Source: Paramarasmius palmivorus
Taxonomy: Eukaryota > Basidiomycota > Agaricomycetes > Agaricales > Marasmiaceae
NCBI GenBank assembly: GCA_037176845.1
Contig: JAYKXP010000261.1
Span: 1 to 42,935, forward strand
Direction: 5' to 3'
DNA: 42,935 nt
Shown here: one piece after another, positions 1 through 9,727 of the stretch
Position numbering within the stretch: the first letter of the stretch is position 1
Layout of the letters: each line of letters starts with the position of its first letter
Translations under genes and position numbers: made by a program
Notes under the pieces: generated by a model
The model's database searches: none
What the model was told of the DNA's origin: nothing
The model's input: the letters and a program-made list of their open reading frames with translations, nothing else

Positions 1-78
1 ACTTCTGCCGTTGACTGCCGGTTTCATGACTCAGCTTCCGTGATGTGATCGAATAGAAGCAGGATTCTCGGAATGTGA

Positions 79-86
79 TATATAAC
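79..86 (+). promoter_or_regulatory. TATA-like box and 5' leader of the 217-2799 gene
   Basis: TATATAAC lies about 130 bases upstream of the first ATG. It is followed by a pyrimidine tract at 115-137 and by what looks like a leader intron: GTGCGT at about 164 and a TTTTCTAG acceptor ending at 216, directly before the ATG. This is a normal fungal promoter layout. Confidence 0.45.
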
Positions 87-216
87 TTTTCACAAAGTTC
101 AACCAAGTTCAAATCCTTTCTTTCTTTTCTCCCCCCACCATCGTTTCAACGAGCTGCTCCTAGGTGCGTTTCCTCGTTCTTTTCTTTGCATTTTCTTTCT
201 AAATTTTCTTTTCTAG

Positions 217-2799
217 ATGCCTGAGCCTGTCAGAAACCCGTTCGCGCCTCCAAAGCCAGTGGCTTCGAAACCCAAACGTGCCAGACCACCTCAGCCCCCT
301 CCCCTTCCTGACTACTCCCCCGAAGAGATATACGAACGTCAGTTAGGGATGTACGAGCGCGGTCGCGCGCTCATCAAGGCATTCCGAGTGTACTATAACT
401 CGGCCTTCGATCGGAAAGCAGAGGTCTTCCCCTCTCCCGAGGCTGTTGCTGCCCTCTTCGTAGCCCAGAAGGACAACATCGTAAGTTTTTCTTCTATATT
501 TTTCTTCATTCATATGACTAACACTGGCCCTAGCGCGAGTATCACAGACTCTGCAACGATGATACTCGTGGTTTTGAGATCCCTAAGGCCTACCACGGTG
601 TCATCCTGCAGATCTATCGTCTTGCCCATATGGCCGTGCAAGCAAAAGTTATCAAGGCCAAGGCAACCGCTAGTTGGCTCCCCCCAGAAGAAGAGGTAGA
701 GGATCTCATCGCAAAATACGAGGTATGTCATATGAAGTTTTTCTTTTGATGATTTCTTTGCTAATATTCTTTTCTTCCTCTAGGACTTTGATTTTCGATT
801 CCCTCTTCCACCACCAGTGGCGCCTCTCCCCAAGACACCTCCTCCAGTAGCTTCTTCCTCGCGAGTTCCCAAACGAAAAGGGTACAAGTCCAATCTCGAC
901 AACTCCGATTCCGACGTGAAATCGTTCAAGCGTCAGAAGACCGATCAAGACGAGGACTCTTCTAGCGACGGTAGCGACCAGAGTGAAGATCCTGACGACA
1001 GGAATGCCCAGATCTATGGTGGGCAGTGGTACGAGGTGTACGAGGGCGAGAATGCCCATATCGCTGCTGAGAACAAGAAATCCCTCTCGCTCGCGGTAAG
1101 TCATTCCCCATTGTTCTTTCATATGATCGTTCTAATTTTATTTTCTAGGCTCCCTCTCAGCCAAAACGCACTCCTCGCGCGGATGCGACTGTCACGGTGC
1201 GGGTTCCAAAGAAGGAGGTGGCTCCCAGCAAGCCCAAAGGTAAGGAGAAGGCCCCTAGCGCTCCTCGTCAAAGGGGTAAGGACAAAGCCAAGGAGTCTGA
1301 GTGTGCTCCTGTCCCCGATATGCGAGAACCAGTATGTCTTTTCCTTTTCCTTTTGTTCATATGTTTACTATTCTATATCCTAGCGGCTCCCTCCTGCATT
1401 TACTCGGGTGTCCGAGCGAGTCATAGGAGGCACTAGCGTAAGTGTTTTTGTTTTCTTTCTTTTCATATGACTGATTGGGTCTCGTTTCCAGGTCTCGAAA
1501 TCCGGCGAGCGGACTGCCTATCAACCTCCAGCTCCTCTTCACAACGACGAGGACGACGGCTTTATCAACGATGAGCTTTCCACGGCCGGTGGGCACGTCT
1601 ACCTGCAGGGTAATGTGCAGCTCACGTACGACTCCGTTGTCGAGGCATCCACGATTGCACCTGAGCCCAACTTCTATACTCAGGGTTGCGATCGCTGCAT
1701 TCAAAAGGGGCTGGGTTGTTCTCCTCGTCCAGATGGACACGCTGGCTGTACTGGGTGCAAGAGTACTAATCAAAAGTGCTCTTTCACCCAGTCCTTGGAG
1801 GAATGTCTGAGCGCTCGGGATGAGCAATTCGACCTAGGACTGCAGGGTCACAACGGTAACTCCTCATATGACTTTTTCTCTTTGTTTATTCTAACTCATA
1901 TGACTTTTCTAGGACTGGCCTTCCAACTCGAGGGCATCTTGGGTACTCTGGGTTCTCTCCAGAGTGCCTTGGATATCGAGTTTCAAGCTCGTCAGCAAGC
2001 ACTGCGCCTCAACCGCACTCTCGAACGTCAAAGGTTGATCCTTCAACGATCCACTCGCGATCCACGAGTCATATGCGCCTTGCTGCGACTTTTGCATCCC
2101 GACCTCGAGGCCCTTACTCACGAGCGACTGCTCATCCTTCTCACCGCCCTCAAAATCCCGCATTCATCGTTCGACGTTACTGCTGCTGGATATAGGTTCG
2201 ATGGCAAGGATATTTCCATCATCGAGAAGTCTTCTGGTAAAATCCTCGCGAGTAAGTTATTCATATATCCTATACCCCACACTACTGACTCTTCCCACTA
2301 GCCTATCAGCAAGTGGTTTCTCGTGCAGAGTCAGCTTATCCACCTGTCGACTTGGCCAAGTGGTTGGAAGCACGGGTTGGTCCCGAGTATGTGATCAAGG
2401 TACGTTTTTCTTATATTCGCAAACTTCATATGACAAACTGACTTGGACATATAGGACAAGACCACTTCCGAGGACGCTCCTGGTTCCTCGATGGCTCTGG
2501 ACTCCAAGTCCAAGGGATCCCCTAAAGCCGTAGGTTTTTCCTTTCCTTATCATATGACGCTCTAACTTTTCTTTATTTTTCTGTAGTCGGGTTCTACGGT
2601 CAAGACCATTTCTCCTCGTTCCGTTCTGGATGTCCCAGTTTCTACCAGCCACATCAAGGACTCCAAAATCGAGAAGAAGGTCGCTGGATCCAAGAGCCCT
2701 ATGGTCGTCGAGAAGGTCGGTGGCAGCTCCTCGGGAGACGCGATCAAGGACAAGTCCCCTCGCGAGCAGTCTGCTTCTTCTGACTCGGACTCGGAGTAG
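217..2799 (+). CDS. Ten-exon gene with a Zn2Cys6-like cysteine cluster; probable retroelement cargo
   Basis: Exons are 217-480, 534-722, 784-1095, 1149-1331, 1384-1437, 1492-1855, 1913-2251, 2302-2399, 2455-2529 and 2587-2799. They join into one open frame of about 696 residues. The N-terminus is Pro/Lys-rich and residues 150-330 are low complexity, rich in Ser, Asp and Lys. At residues 400-430 a cysteine cluster reads C-x2-C-x6-C-x9-C-x2-C-x6-C, the spacing of fungal binuclear zinc clusters. It lacks the usual basic run between the second and third cysteines, so DNA binding is uncertain. A Leu/Arg-rich helical part follows, and the C-terminus is Ser/Lys/Asp-rich. All nine introns are 50-61 nt with canonical ends, and eight contain CATATG. 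No indel or stop breaks the frame, so the gene appears intact. Its enzymatic role is unknown. From memory, similar cysteine clusters recur in agaricomycete proteins near retroelements. Confidence 0.75.
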
Positions 2800-3303
2800 T
2801 GGCCTCTTGGCCTTTTGTCATTTTCATTTTTCACGGACTGATTTTCTGTACGCGCGCGCCCCTCAGTGGGCAAAATATAGTATACATATCATCTCGGCTC
2901 CCCTAGTACACACATTCAAGTACTAGGGTCGAAGCAAATCTTGTAGTCGTGTCTTCTGACACAAAATCAACAATATTACTTCTTGGTATATCTCCTAGTG
3001 TGACTAAGTGAGCCCGAGTGAACTTAAACACATTCTGATTTGAGATCAATAGTCCGAGGGACTTGATTTTGAGCCAATGTCTAGATTGTCCACCTTCAAT
3101 GGTCCATCTAGCTCATATGAGTGCTCATATGATCGAAAAGGTTTGCGCTCGTATCATATATTCATGATTTTGGACTACTAGGACCATTCTAAGTGCACTC
3201 GAGTGCGCTAGTAAGGTATCCTCTTGATCCTAGTTCTTCATATGCGTCCCATGGGCTCAGCTTGGGAACGACTTCAAAAAGTAGTGTGAGAAAGGGTTTA
3301 TCC

Positions 3304-3394
3304 GCCTCTGCTGGGGATCGAACCCAGGTCTTCCACTGAAAAGATAGCCTTCGGCGATGTATTCGTGGTGCTTTAACCCTTAAGCTACAGAGGC
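3304..3394 (-). tRNA. tRNA-like sequence or tRNA pseudogene
   Basis: Read on the minus strand, it has a 7-bp acceptor stem (GCCTCTG paired with CAGAGGC), an A-box-like D arm with GCTT/AAGC ends, and a perfect T arm (CTGGG, loop TTCGATC, CCCAG) forming a canonical B box. The anticodon region is abnormal. Only CCAC/GTGG pair, they enclose 28 nt, and the usual C32-U33 cannot be placed. It could be an intron-containing tRNA that I cannot parse, an organelle-derived copy, or a tRNA-derived head of a repeat. No anticodon is assigned. Confidence 0.45.
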
Positions 3395-3879
3395 TGTAAC
3401 TGTTGCAATTATATTGCTTAGTTAGCCCTTCTACCCCTGTTCACTCTGCCGTTGTCCTATCTTTCATAGTGTCTTTCTCTAGTTCTTTCATATGGCCCTA
3501 GCTTTGTGTAGTTTATGCACTTAGTACCTCATATGGATTGTCCTATGTGCTTTTCAACTCTGCTCGGGACTTTTTATCCTTTTCTGTCCGGTCATATTCC
3601 GCTCGGATGGATCTTGATGAGTTCTAGGGTTGAAAATATTCGAAAATATTCGGATTTTTCGGGTTACCACTAAGCATCTCTCCCCCAAACCAAAAGAAAT
3701 GTCAAGTCCCCTTGACAGTGCCTCGCGGAAAAGTTTCAGCCGCTCTACACCAGGTGGCGATCATCTGCACCATCCGGAAATATCGCTAGCACCTTCATCC
3801 GCACCATCGGACCATATCTCTGGCTCAGTAAAAATTTTTTTTTTCTTGCCTAGCGCGTGAACCTTGCTCCCTAGGACCC

Positions 3880-3887
3880 TATAAAAG
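3880..3887 (+). promoter_or_regulatory. TATA box of the 3976-5226 gene
   Basis: TATAAAAG lies 89 bases upstream of the ATG and is followed by a pyrimidine-rich leader. The start codon itself lies within a CATATG word. Confidence 0.5.
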
Positions 3888-3975
3888 CGTCCTCGGAAAA
3901 CCCAAGACTCATCACCAATCTCATCCTGTCTTTTCTGCTTCTCACTAGTCCTCCTAGTTCACTCATTCTGCTCAT

Positions 3976-5226
3976 ATGTCTGCCAAAAACGTATCGTCCC
4001 CTGCCCCTGGTGCTTGGAAAGATCGCTCGGAGTGGCTAACCAAAGCTCGCGAGCATATTCAAGAGGGCGAGGCTATTGTCAAGATGGCCAACATCAAAAT
4101 GCGCGATGCTAGCGCCAATGAACTCCTCAAGTTCTTCGTGCGTATTCCTAGTGTCTTCTATATTGTTCATAGTACTGACTATGATCTCTTCTAACAGAAG
4201 GCATCGTTGAACCCGTACCATATCGCCCAAGACCCCGAGGCCTATAGTGTGTACGATAAAGGGTTCAAGCTCCTCGAGGAGTATGGCAACGCGGCCGACC
4301 TCACCCTCGCTCCCGCCCTATGGATTTCCATTAAGGGTTTCAAGGAACGCGTGGAAGGCTTGGTCAATCCACCTGCTACCCCTGCCAAGGTTCGTCTGTT
4401 ATCATGTTCCGAGGGACTCTTCTGACTATTTTCCAGGGCTCTAGCAACGCTGCCAATCTCACTAGCGGTAAGGCTAATGCCACTATCGTGGACGACGATG
4501 TCCAAATCGTTGAGCCTCCTGAAGCCGTAGTAAGTCCTCATATTATCCCATAGTCATCATATTAAATTTTCTATACTAGATGGCTGACGTCGAGGGCGGT
4601 ATTAACGCCTCTATTCATGCCCCTAGTGGCAAGAAGAAGGTACGAGTACCTTTATCTTGTATTCCTCGCACCCTGCTGACTTCCATATGACTATTAGAAA
4701 GCTGAAAGTCGCTCTCAAACGGTATGTATTCCTTATCATATGGTCCCCAACATGGCTATTCTTTCTCGAGCGTATCTCAAGGCGTCTTACTATCTTTCTA
4801 AGGCCAAGAACGCGAAGGCTGCTTCCGCTAAACGCATCCGCGTAGAGAAGGCTCTCACTGACCTCAGGGACGAAGAACCTGGTACGTCTTATTCTGTTGT
4901 TTTCTTCCTAGTGCATTTATTGATGCTCATATGACATAGAGGAACGCTTGATGCGTCTCCGCGGGGACGAGCATATCCTCAACTTGATGAGCATGCTCCC
5001 CTTCATGGATATCTCTTCTGTCTCGGACGAGGCTTTGAAGTCGGTTCACAACCGTCTTCGTACTGAGATGGCTGTCCTTCGCCACGCTGTCGAGTATACC
5101 CACAGCCAGTACAAACTTGCGGCTAAGCAGTTCAATGAAGTTGAGCACGAGCAAGCCACTCGCGCTGAGCGAGCTGGCCATATGGCCCTTGATACTGCTC
5201 CTAGCACCTCTTCCCAAGCTCAGTAG
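3976..5226 (+). CDS. Six-exon gene of unknown family; probable retroelement cargo
   Basis: Exons are 3976-4137, 4198-4389, 4437-4529, 4580-4639, 4698-4881 and 4940-5226, giving about 325 residues in one open frame. GTATGT at 4722 could be a further donor, but reading through that stretch stays open and looks protein-like, so no intron is placed there. Residues 1-120 look helical with mixed charge and hydrophobic residues. The middle is a short Lys-rich linker. The last 95 residues are predicted helical and possibly coiled-coil, ending in a Ser/Gln-rich tail. No membrane segment, signal peptide or known catalytic motif was seen. The gene converges with the minus-strand pol tail, whose stop is only 130 bases away. 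The shared CATATG words in the last two introns suggest the same origin as the 217-2799 gene. Confidence 0.7.
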
Positions 5227-5356
5227 ATAGTCCATAGTCGCCTATGTCTCTCATAGTACCAAAATACACCCTTGTTGATGTTCATATTGGAGTTTGATTT
5301 ATTTATTTATTTTCCCCTGAACGCTTTAGCATTCCTAGGAGTTTTCTATAGGTGTC

Positions 5357-5647
5357 CTAGCGACGTTTAGATCTGCGAGGACCTTCAGACTTCTGTTCTA
5401 AGTCTGGCACTTCATTATCCTCCATCGTCTCAAAGTCTCCTATGTCTAGGCGATCGTCTCTGAACGCATAGTCAACACTAGTTCCATATTGCACATCATC
5501 CTCGTCGTCAACCAATTTCTCTAGCTGTTCCTTAGATAGATCTATGAGATCATGTATATCTTTAGGCAGCGCTATGGGTTTATAACGAGCGATATGAGGT
5601 AGTACGCGGAACGCGCCAACTTTGCCTTTCAGTACCGTACCATCCAT
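5357..5647 (-). CDS. C-terminal tail of a Ty3-type polyprotein, the part that normally follows integrase
   Basis: This frame of 96 residues starts at an ATG overlapping the end of the RT-RNase H frame and lies in the -1 frame relative to it. The sequence (Phe-Arg-Val near residue 13, then an Ile-Ala-Leu-Pro segment, then acidic stretches and a basic end) resembles the segment that follows integrase in fungal Ty3/gypsy polyproteins, from my knowledge of that family. Expression may need splicing: a GTGAGT donor at 5660 and a CCATAG acceptor at 5572 join the RT frame to this one in phase. Reinitiation at the overlapping ATG is the other option. No slippery heptamer was found at this junction. 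Confidence 0.55.
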   Translation of the reverse strand: MDGTVLKGKVGAFRVLPHIARYKPIALPKDIHDLIDLSKEQLEKLVDDEDDVQYGTSVDYAFRDDRLDIGDFETMEDNEVPDLEQKSEGPRRSKRR

Positions 5648-8283
5648 CTCAGCGACTCACCCTCGCCCATGCGAAAGGTAATAGGTTCCCCATCGTCTTG
5701 AATGCCATAGTCGACATCATTCATATTAGGTGGCCGAGGGGTCGATATGCCTCCAGGTGGTGGCCTCGATAACCCATCGGGTCCATGAACTACACCCTTA
5801 ACATGTACTAGTTCAAAGTAATATTTTCTAATTTCCTCGATCCATCTATTAATCGTAGCATTAGGTCCTGCACCAGGGTTGTCTAGCATACCCTTAATAT
5901 AGCTAGCGTCGGTCTCTATGGTTAAATTTCTACATCCTATGGTCTGATATTTTGTGACCATCAACGCTAGCATGAGCCCATATAGCTCTCGTTTTGGTTG
6001 CGAGAATCTAGCCTCGCGCTCGTTCAGTGTTACTGACCCGAACCAATTAAAGAACTTTTTCCTAGGATCATTGCGATCGCGCTGATATAGGTAGAAACCA
6101 ACAGCTTGCCACGACGTATCTACAGCCAAGGTGAGTCCATATGGATTGTCATATTCAATCGGTCTCAAGGCTGGTGCATTTCTAAGGCCTTCTTTCACTT
6201 TCTCAACCGCCTCTTGTTCCTCGGGACCCATCTTGTATTCAGCTTGGGGTCCTCGGATCTTATTGAGTGGCCGAGTAATTCTAGCATAGTCCCTAATGAA
6301 CATACGCATTTGTCCAGCCGTTCCGAGGAACGAGTTGACGTCTTTCTTATCACGGAAATTTGCCGGATCCCACGATAGGACCACTTCTGCTAACTTCTCG
6401 TTTGGCTTTTCACCTTTCCAGGACACCCAGTGTCCAACAACTAAACCATCCTCTACACAAAGGTACGCTTTAGGTCCGGAGAACGTTACTCCACAATACT
6501 TCATTCGTTGACAGACCCTATTAACATTTTGGAAATGTTCCCATACAAATCGTCGAATACCCTTGTTCTCAGGTATAGTTTCATAGTGAGGTTCCTCGGA
6601 CGTTTCATATCGCGTCTTTGGTCCTCCAACTACGACATCGTCGATATATGGTTTACATATCTCAGGAATCTCATCCTGGAGAATATAGGTCACGTCATCG
6701 TGAAATATAGGGACTGAATTAGTCCAACCCATAGGTAGCTTTACCAATCTATGCGGTCCAAATGGCGTTTGGAACGTAGTCAAGTCTCTCGAGTCCTCGT
6801 CAATCAATCTTTCATCGTAACCGACCCATATGTCTAATAGAGCTAGACACGAGCGACCTGAAAACGCGCTCGCAACTTCTGCAGTTGCTGGTGGTACTCC
6901 CGAGTACTGAATCGTGACTTTGTTAAGAGGCTCTAGACTATGTACTAGTCGCAAACTCTTTCCATCTTTCTTAAGGACACAGAACCATTTAGATCGGTAC
7001 GAGGAACTTGATGGTTCATATATTCCAGCTTTAATTTTCTCTTTAATGATTCTGCAAACCTCATCGTAGATGCCAGGTGGTATAGGAATGTTCTTTTCCA
7101 CCCAAGGCATATGAGGGATAACGGGAAATTTCACCGGAGGAAAGAACTCTTCTTTGAAGGTTCCACCTTCCGAGGTGTCCCACGCAAACACTTCTTCTTG
7201 CAGGCTCATCATATGATGCATTAGTTTTCTTTCCTCGGGCCATAGGAACCCTTCTGGATGATGTGCATCTATGATAGCTTTCCTTTCCTCGTTATATCTA
7301 GCGCTCGGAACGAATTCAGGGGGATTTGTCGAGAGTGCCGGCATATCCACTAGCGGATCACCATATATGTGGCGTTCGACCCTGAATTCCGAGGGCAAAG
7401 TAGCTTTGACCGGCTTCACCTTCAACGCAACTGGTTTGTACTTCCCATATACTGACACAACGTCCTGCATATAAGTTTCCTTTCCAACTCCATTTTCCGC
7501 TTGCGCGCGAGTCGCTGCTTCTTCTACGAGGAAGTGCTCATAGTGCATGACAAACCACTCGAGTCCTCGTTCTTTCGCTCCTCGGAGCAGTATAGGCCAA
7601 ACATCTTGTCCATATAACCGCTTCCAATAAGCTAGGAACCCAGGATTCATGCTATCTGCCATCCAGATTCGCCATTCAATGTCATCGTACTCGTCAGACA
7701 GCTCATCGCTATCGTCACTCAGATCCCAGGGCACATCTAGTCCCTTGATACCTGTTCTAATCGCTCGTAGATATTTTTCTTTGAACTTCTTAGGTCCGAG
7801 CGATTTTAAATCTCGCAATAGGACTTGTGACGCTGACTTTCCAAACAGATGTTCCCATATGGAAATGAAATCTTTATTCTTTATCAACGAGAGCAAGTTT
7901 CTAAAACCTAGTCTCCTCTGTTCTAATCGTTGATGTTCTTTTGCTAGGAGAGAGGTGTCCTCGTCGCTAGTGGTGAGATATACATCACTCGGATCCACAG
8001 TAGGGACCTCTACCAACTCGAGACCTTCTCTCCACAAGCTATAGGTTGCCATATTGTCTTTGTCAACGCTCTTTTGCTCATATGACTCTAAGACATCCCT
8101 AGCTCGCTCATCTAAACTATTTTTATCCAGAGCCAACACATATGCTTCTGCTAGCTCATCGTTTTCGAAATTTTCTCTATCAGGGAGTTTATATCCCTCC
8201 ACCCGCACTTCTCCATGCTCATCGTACCCTATTTTCAGTACAACCTCTCCATGCTCGCCGATTATATCCTCGAGGGAGTCTGA
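5629..8283 (-). CDS. pol: Ty3/gypsy-like pol: reverse transcriptase and RNase H, no integrase
   Basis: The open frame is about 884 codons long and is entered from the upstream frame at the slippery site 8289-8283; it has no ATG at its own start. The first 330 residues are an acidic/basic spacer region. Reverse transcriptase follows at about 7.1-6.5 kb, with Leu-Pro-Met-Gly and the catalytic Tyr-Ile-Asp-Asp box at 6648-6637. RNase H lies at about 6.15-5.77 kb, with the expected acidic residues and a final Asp-Gly-Leu-Ser. The frame ends about 40 residues later. A full Ty3 pol would continue with the H2C2 zinc finger and DDE integrase, several hundred residues, and these are absent. RT motifs look intact. 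The product would act in cytoplasmic virus-like particles. Confidence 0.85.
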   Translation of the reverse strand, partial: SDSLEDIIGEHGEVVLKIGYDEHGEVRVEGYKLPDRENFENDELAEAYVLALDKNSLDERARDVLESYEQKSVDKDNMATYSLWREGLELVEVPTVDPSDVYLTTSDEDTSLLAKEHQRLEQRRLGFRNLLSLIKNKDFISIWEHLFGKSASQVLLRDLKSLGPKKFKEKYLRAIRTGIKGLDVPWDLSDDSDELSDEYDDIEWRIWMADSMNPGFLAYWKRLYGQDVWPILLRGAKERGLEWFVMHYEHFLVEEAATRAQAENGVGKETYMQDVVSVYGKYKPVALKVKPVKATLPSEFRVERHIYGDPLVDMPALSTNPPEFVPSARYNEERKAIIDAHHPEGFLWPEERKLMHHMMSLQEEVFAWDTSEGGTFKEEFFPPVKFPVIPHMPWVEKNIPIPPGIYDEVCRIIKEKIKAGIYEPSSSSYRSKWFCVLKKDGKSLRLVHSLEPLNKVTIQYSGVPPATAEVASAFSGRSCLALLDIWVGYDERLIDEDSRDLTTFQTPFGPHRLVKLPMGWTNSVPIFHDDVTYILQDEIPEICKPYIDDVVVGGPKTRYETSEEPHYETIPENKGIRRFVWEHFQNVNRVCQRMKYCGVTFSGPKAYLCVEDGLVVGHWVSWKGEKPNEKLAEVVLSWDPANFRDKKDVNSFLGTAGQMRMFIRDYARITRPLNKIRGPQAEYKMGPEEQEAVEKVKEGLRNAPALRPIEYDNPYGLTLAVDTSWQAVGFYLYQRDRNDPRKKFFNWFGSVTLNEREARFSQPKRELYGLMLALMVTKYQTIGCRNLTIETDASYIKGMLDNPGAGPNATINRWIEEIRKYYFELVHVKGVVHGPDGLSRPPPGGISTPRPPNMNDVDYGIQDDGEPITFRMGEGESLRWMVRY

Positions 8284-9716
8284 AAATTTGCCGCAGCTTC
8301 TTCCTTCTTTGGTTCTTCTTCCTGACGCATTTCTGCCCCTGCATTCCCATTCATCGGTACTAGGGTTGGTTCTTTTCTAGCGCGGATCTTCTTCCCCATG
8401 CCCCTAGGATAGGTACCTATAGTACACTTTCTCCCAGAATTCGGACACGTAACGGTGATGTACTGTTCACCATCGGGGAAGTTCTCGATCACAGAAGAAG
8501 TTAACACATCAAAGGGTCGCCCTAGGAGGACTTGGAACGGAGGATCGTCAACGATATGAACTTGCAAGAACACAGTAATGTCTCCAAACTCGAACGGTAC
8601 ATTCCGAGCAATGCCTTTAGTCGATTTCAGCTGTCCATTAGCACTCTGCATATGCAAGGTAACCGTAGGATCCCAGCTTACTCCCAAACCAACTGCTACT
8701 AGTGTGGACATAACTACGATTTGCGAGCCACAGTCCTTGACGTTTTCTACTTCCTCGTTCGACCCATTGATCTTAGGGAATACCACTCGGAGGTTGTCAG
8801 AATTACTAGCCACTATGATCACGTCTTTTCGCTCGCCCTCGGGCACATCCTGTTGATATGTCTCCACTGGATCCCTCTGTACGACCGCACCCTCAGGTAA
8901 TTTTCCCCTAGGCTCAGTCAATACTTCGAACACCTCCTCGAGTGCAATATCCTCGACATCTATGACCAAGGAATGCTCCGAGAGAACCGGTTTATATTCT
9001 AGAGGTTCCGAGGAACGTCTATATGACGATAACTCGCTAAAGAACGTTTTGGCAGGCTTTCCTGACACCTGGCAATTACGCAGTTTTCTCATCAATATTT
9101 TTCTGACGCTAGGAGAAATAGCAGCCACTTCTTCAATAGACAAAGAGACCTCCGAGCGACATAGATCAGTAGCTATGTCCTCGTCTGTGCCTTTAAAGCG
9201 TACTTGCTTATTCCCTAGCGCGCTCGGTGATGTCCTTGATTTCGGATCATCGGCAACAATAGGCACTCCTCAGCTGACTGCTTTATGCTTGAGCAAGTCC
9301 TCTTTCGCCATATCGGGAGTGATATTTTTAGTAGGCACCATATCGCTACGGGCCTTAATATGTTTACTAGGAACAGGTGGTCTAACGATAGGAAGCACCT
9401 CATCGAATGGTCGTTTCTCCGAGGACGGTTTTGACATCCTAGGATCTACGTCCTCATCATCCGAGAACTCATCGTCAGACTCCTTATCGCCTAGATCTTT
9501 TAATTCGACCCGAGGGGTCTTGTTTTCTTTACTAGTAGGTATATTGGAGGGAAGAGAAACAGAAGAAGATGACGAGGAATCAGAAACAGGAACAGACTTG
9601 GGTATATTTCTCCGCGGAGGCGTTGGTATCTCTACCACCACCGATCGCAGTTTTCTAGATCTAGATTTATCCTCAGGGGCCGGTACAGGTTGTGGCACTC
9701 TAGACGTTGGCCCCAT
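8262..9716 (-). CDS. pro: Retroelement pro frame: acidic linker plus retropepsin-like aspartic protease, with one in-frame UGA
   Basis: This is one frame of 485 codons interrupted only by UGA at 9272-9270. Part 1 (9716-9273) is a Pro/Ser/Asp-rich linker. Part 2 (9269-8262) contains the protease: Asp-Cys-Gly-Ser at 8735-8724 in place of the usual Asp-Ser/Thr-Gly, a hydrophobic core, and Leu-Leu-Gly-Arg-Pro-Phe about 70 residues later, as in fungal Ty3 proteases. The frame is -1 to gag and entered at the A AAA AAC heptamer (9737-9731). Part 2 has no ATG near its beginning, so the protease needs either readthrough or an undamaged version of the codon. UGA could derive from CGA by a C-to-T change. 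Confidence 0.7.
8283..8289 (-). promoter_or_regulatory. -1 ribosomal frameshift heptamer A AAT TTT (pro to pol)
   Basis: On the minus strand the heptamer fits X XXY YYZ and is in register with the pro frame (codons GCA AAT TTT CAG). A -1 slip enters exactly the RT frame, which has no ATG near its start. The pro frame ends seven codons later. It resembles the Rous sarcoma virus heptamer A AAU UUA. A CTCC-CTCG / CGAG-cat-GGAG stem could form just downstream. Confidence 0.7.
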
Positions 9717-9727
9717 CCTTGGAGCTT

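Larger units (their letters stand above)
2800..3975. other. Intergenic stretch between the two reverse-oriented genes
   Basis: There is no convincing reading frame here. It contains six CATATG words (3114, 3126, 3239, 3489, 3530 and the one spanning the start codon at 3973), a tRNA-like sequence at 3304-3394 on the minus strand, and the promoter of the next gene near 3880. Short plus-strand frames such as 3630-3860 have no coding signal. Confidence 0.6.

Noticed and set aside
115..137. Polypyrimidine run resembling a polypurine tract of a minus-strand LTR element
   Set aside because: The sequence next to it does not match the predicted LTR start at 13,498, and such runs are normal in leaders of fungal genes; it lies directly before a coherent gene start.
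3304..3394. A normal functional tRNA with an assigned amino acid
   Set aside because: No anticodon loop with U33 can be formed; only tRNA-like features are supported.
4722..4802. Additional intron in the 3976-5226 gene (GTATGT donor)
   Set aside because: Reading through is open, in frame and protein-like; no good acceptor with a branch point at the usual distance.
5629..5660. A third -1 slippery heptamer at the pol/tail junction
   Set aside because: The tail is indeed in the -1 frame, but no X XXY YYZ word lies in the overlap; a splice donor GTGAGT is the better candidate.
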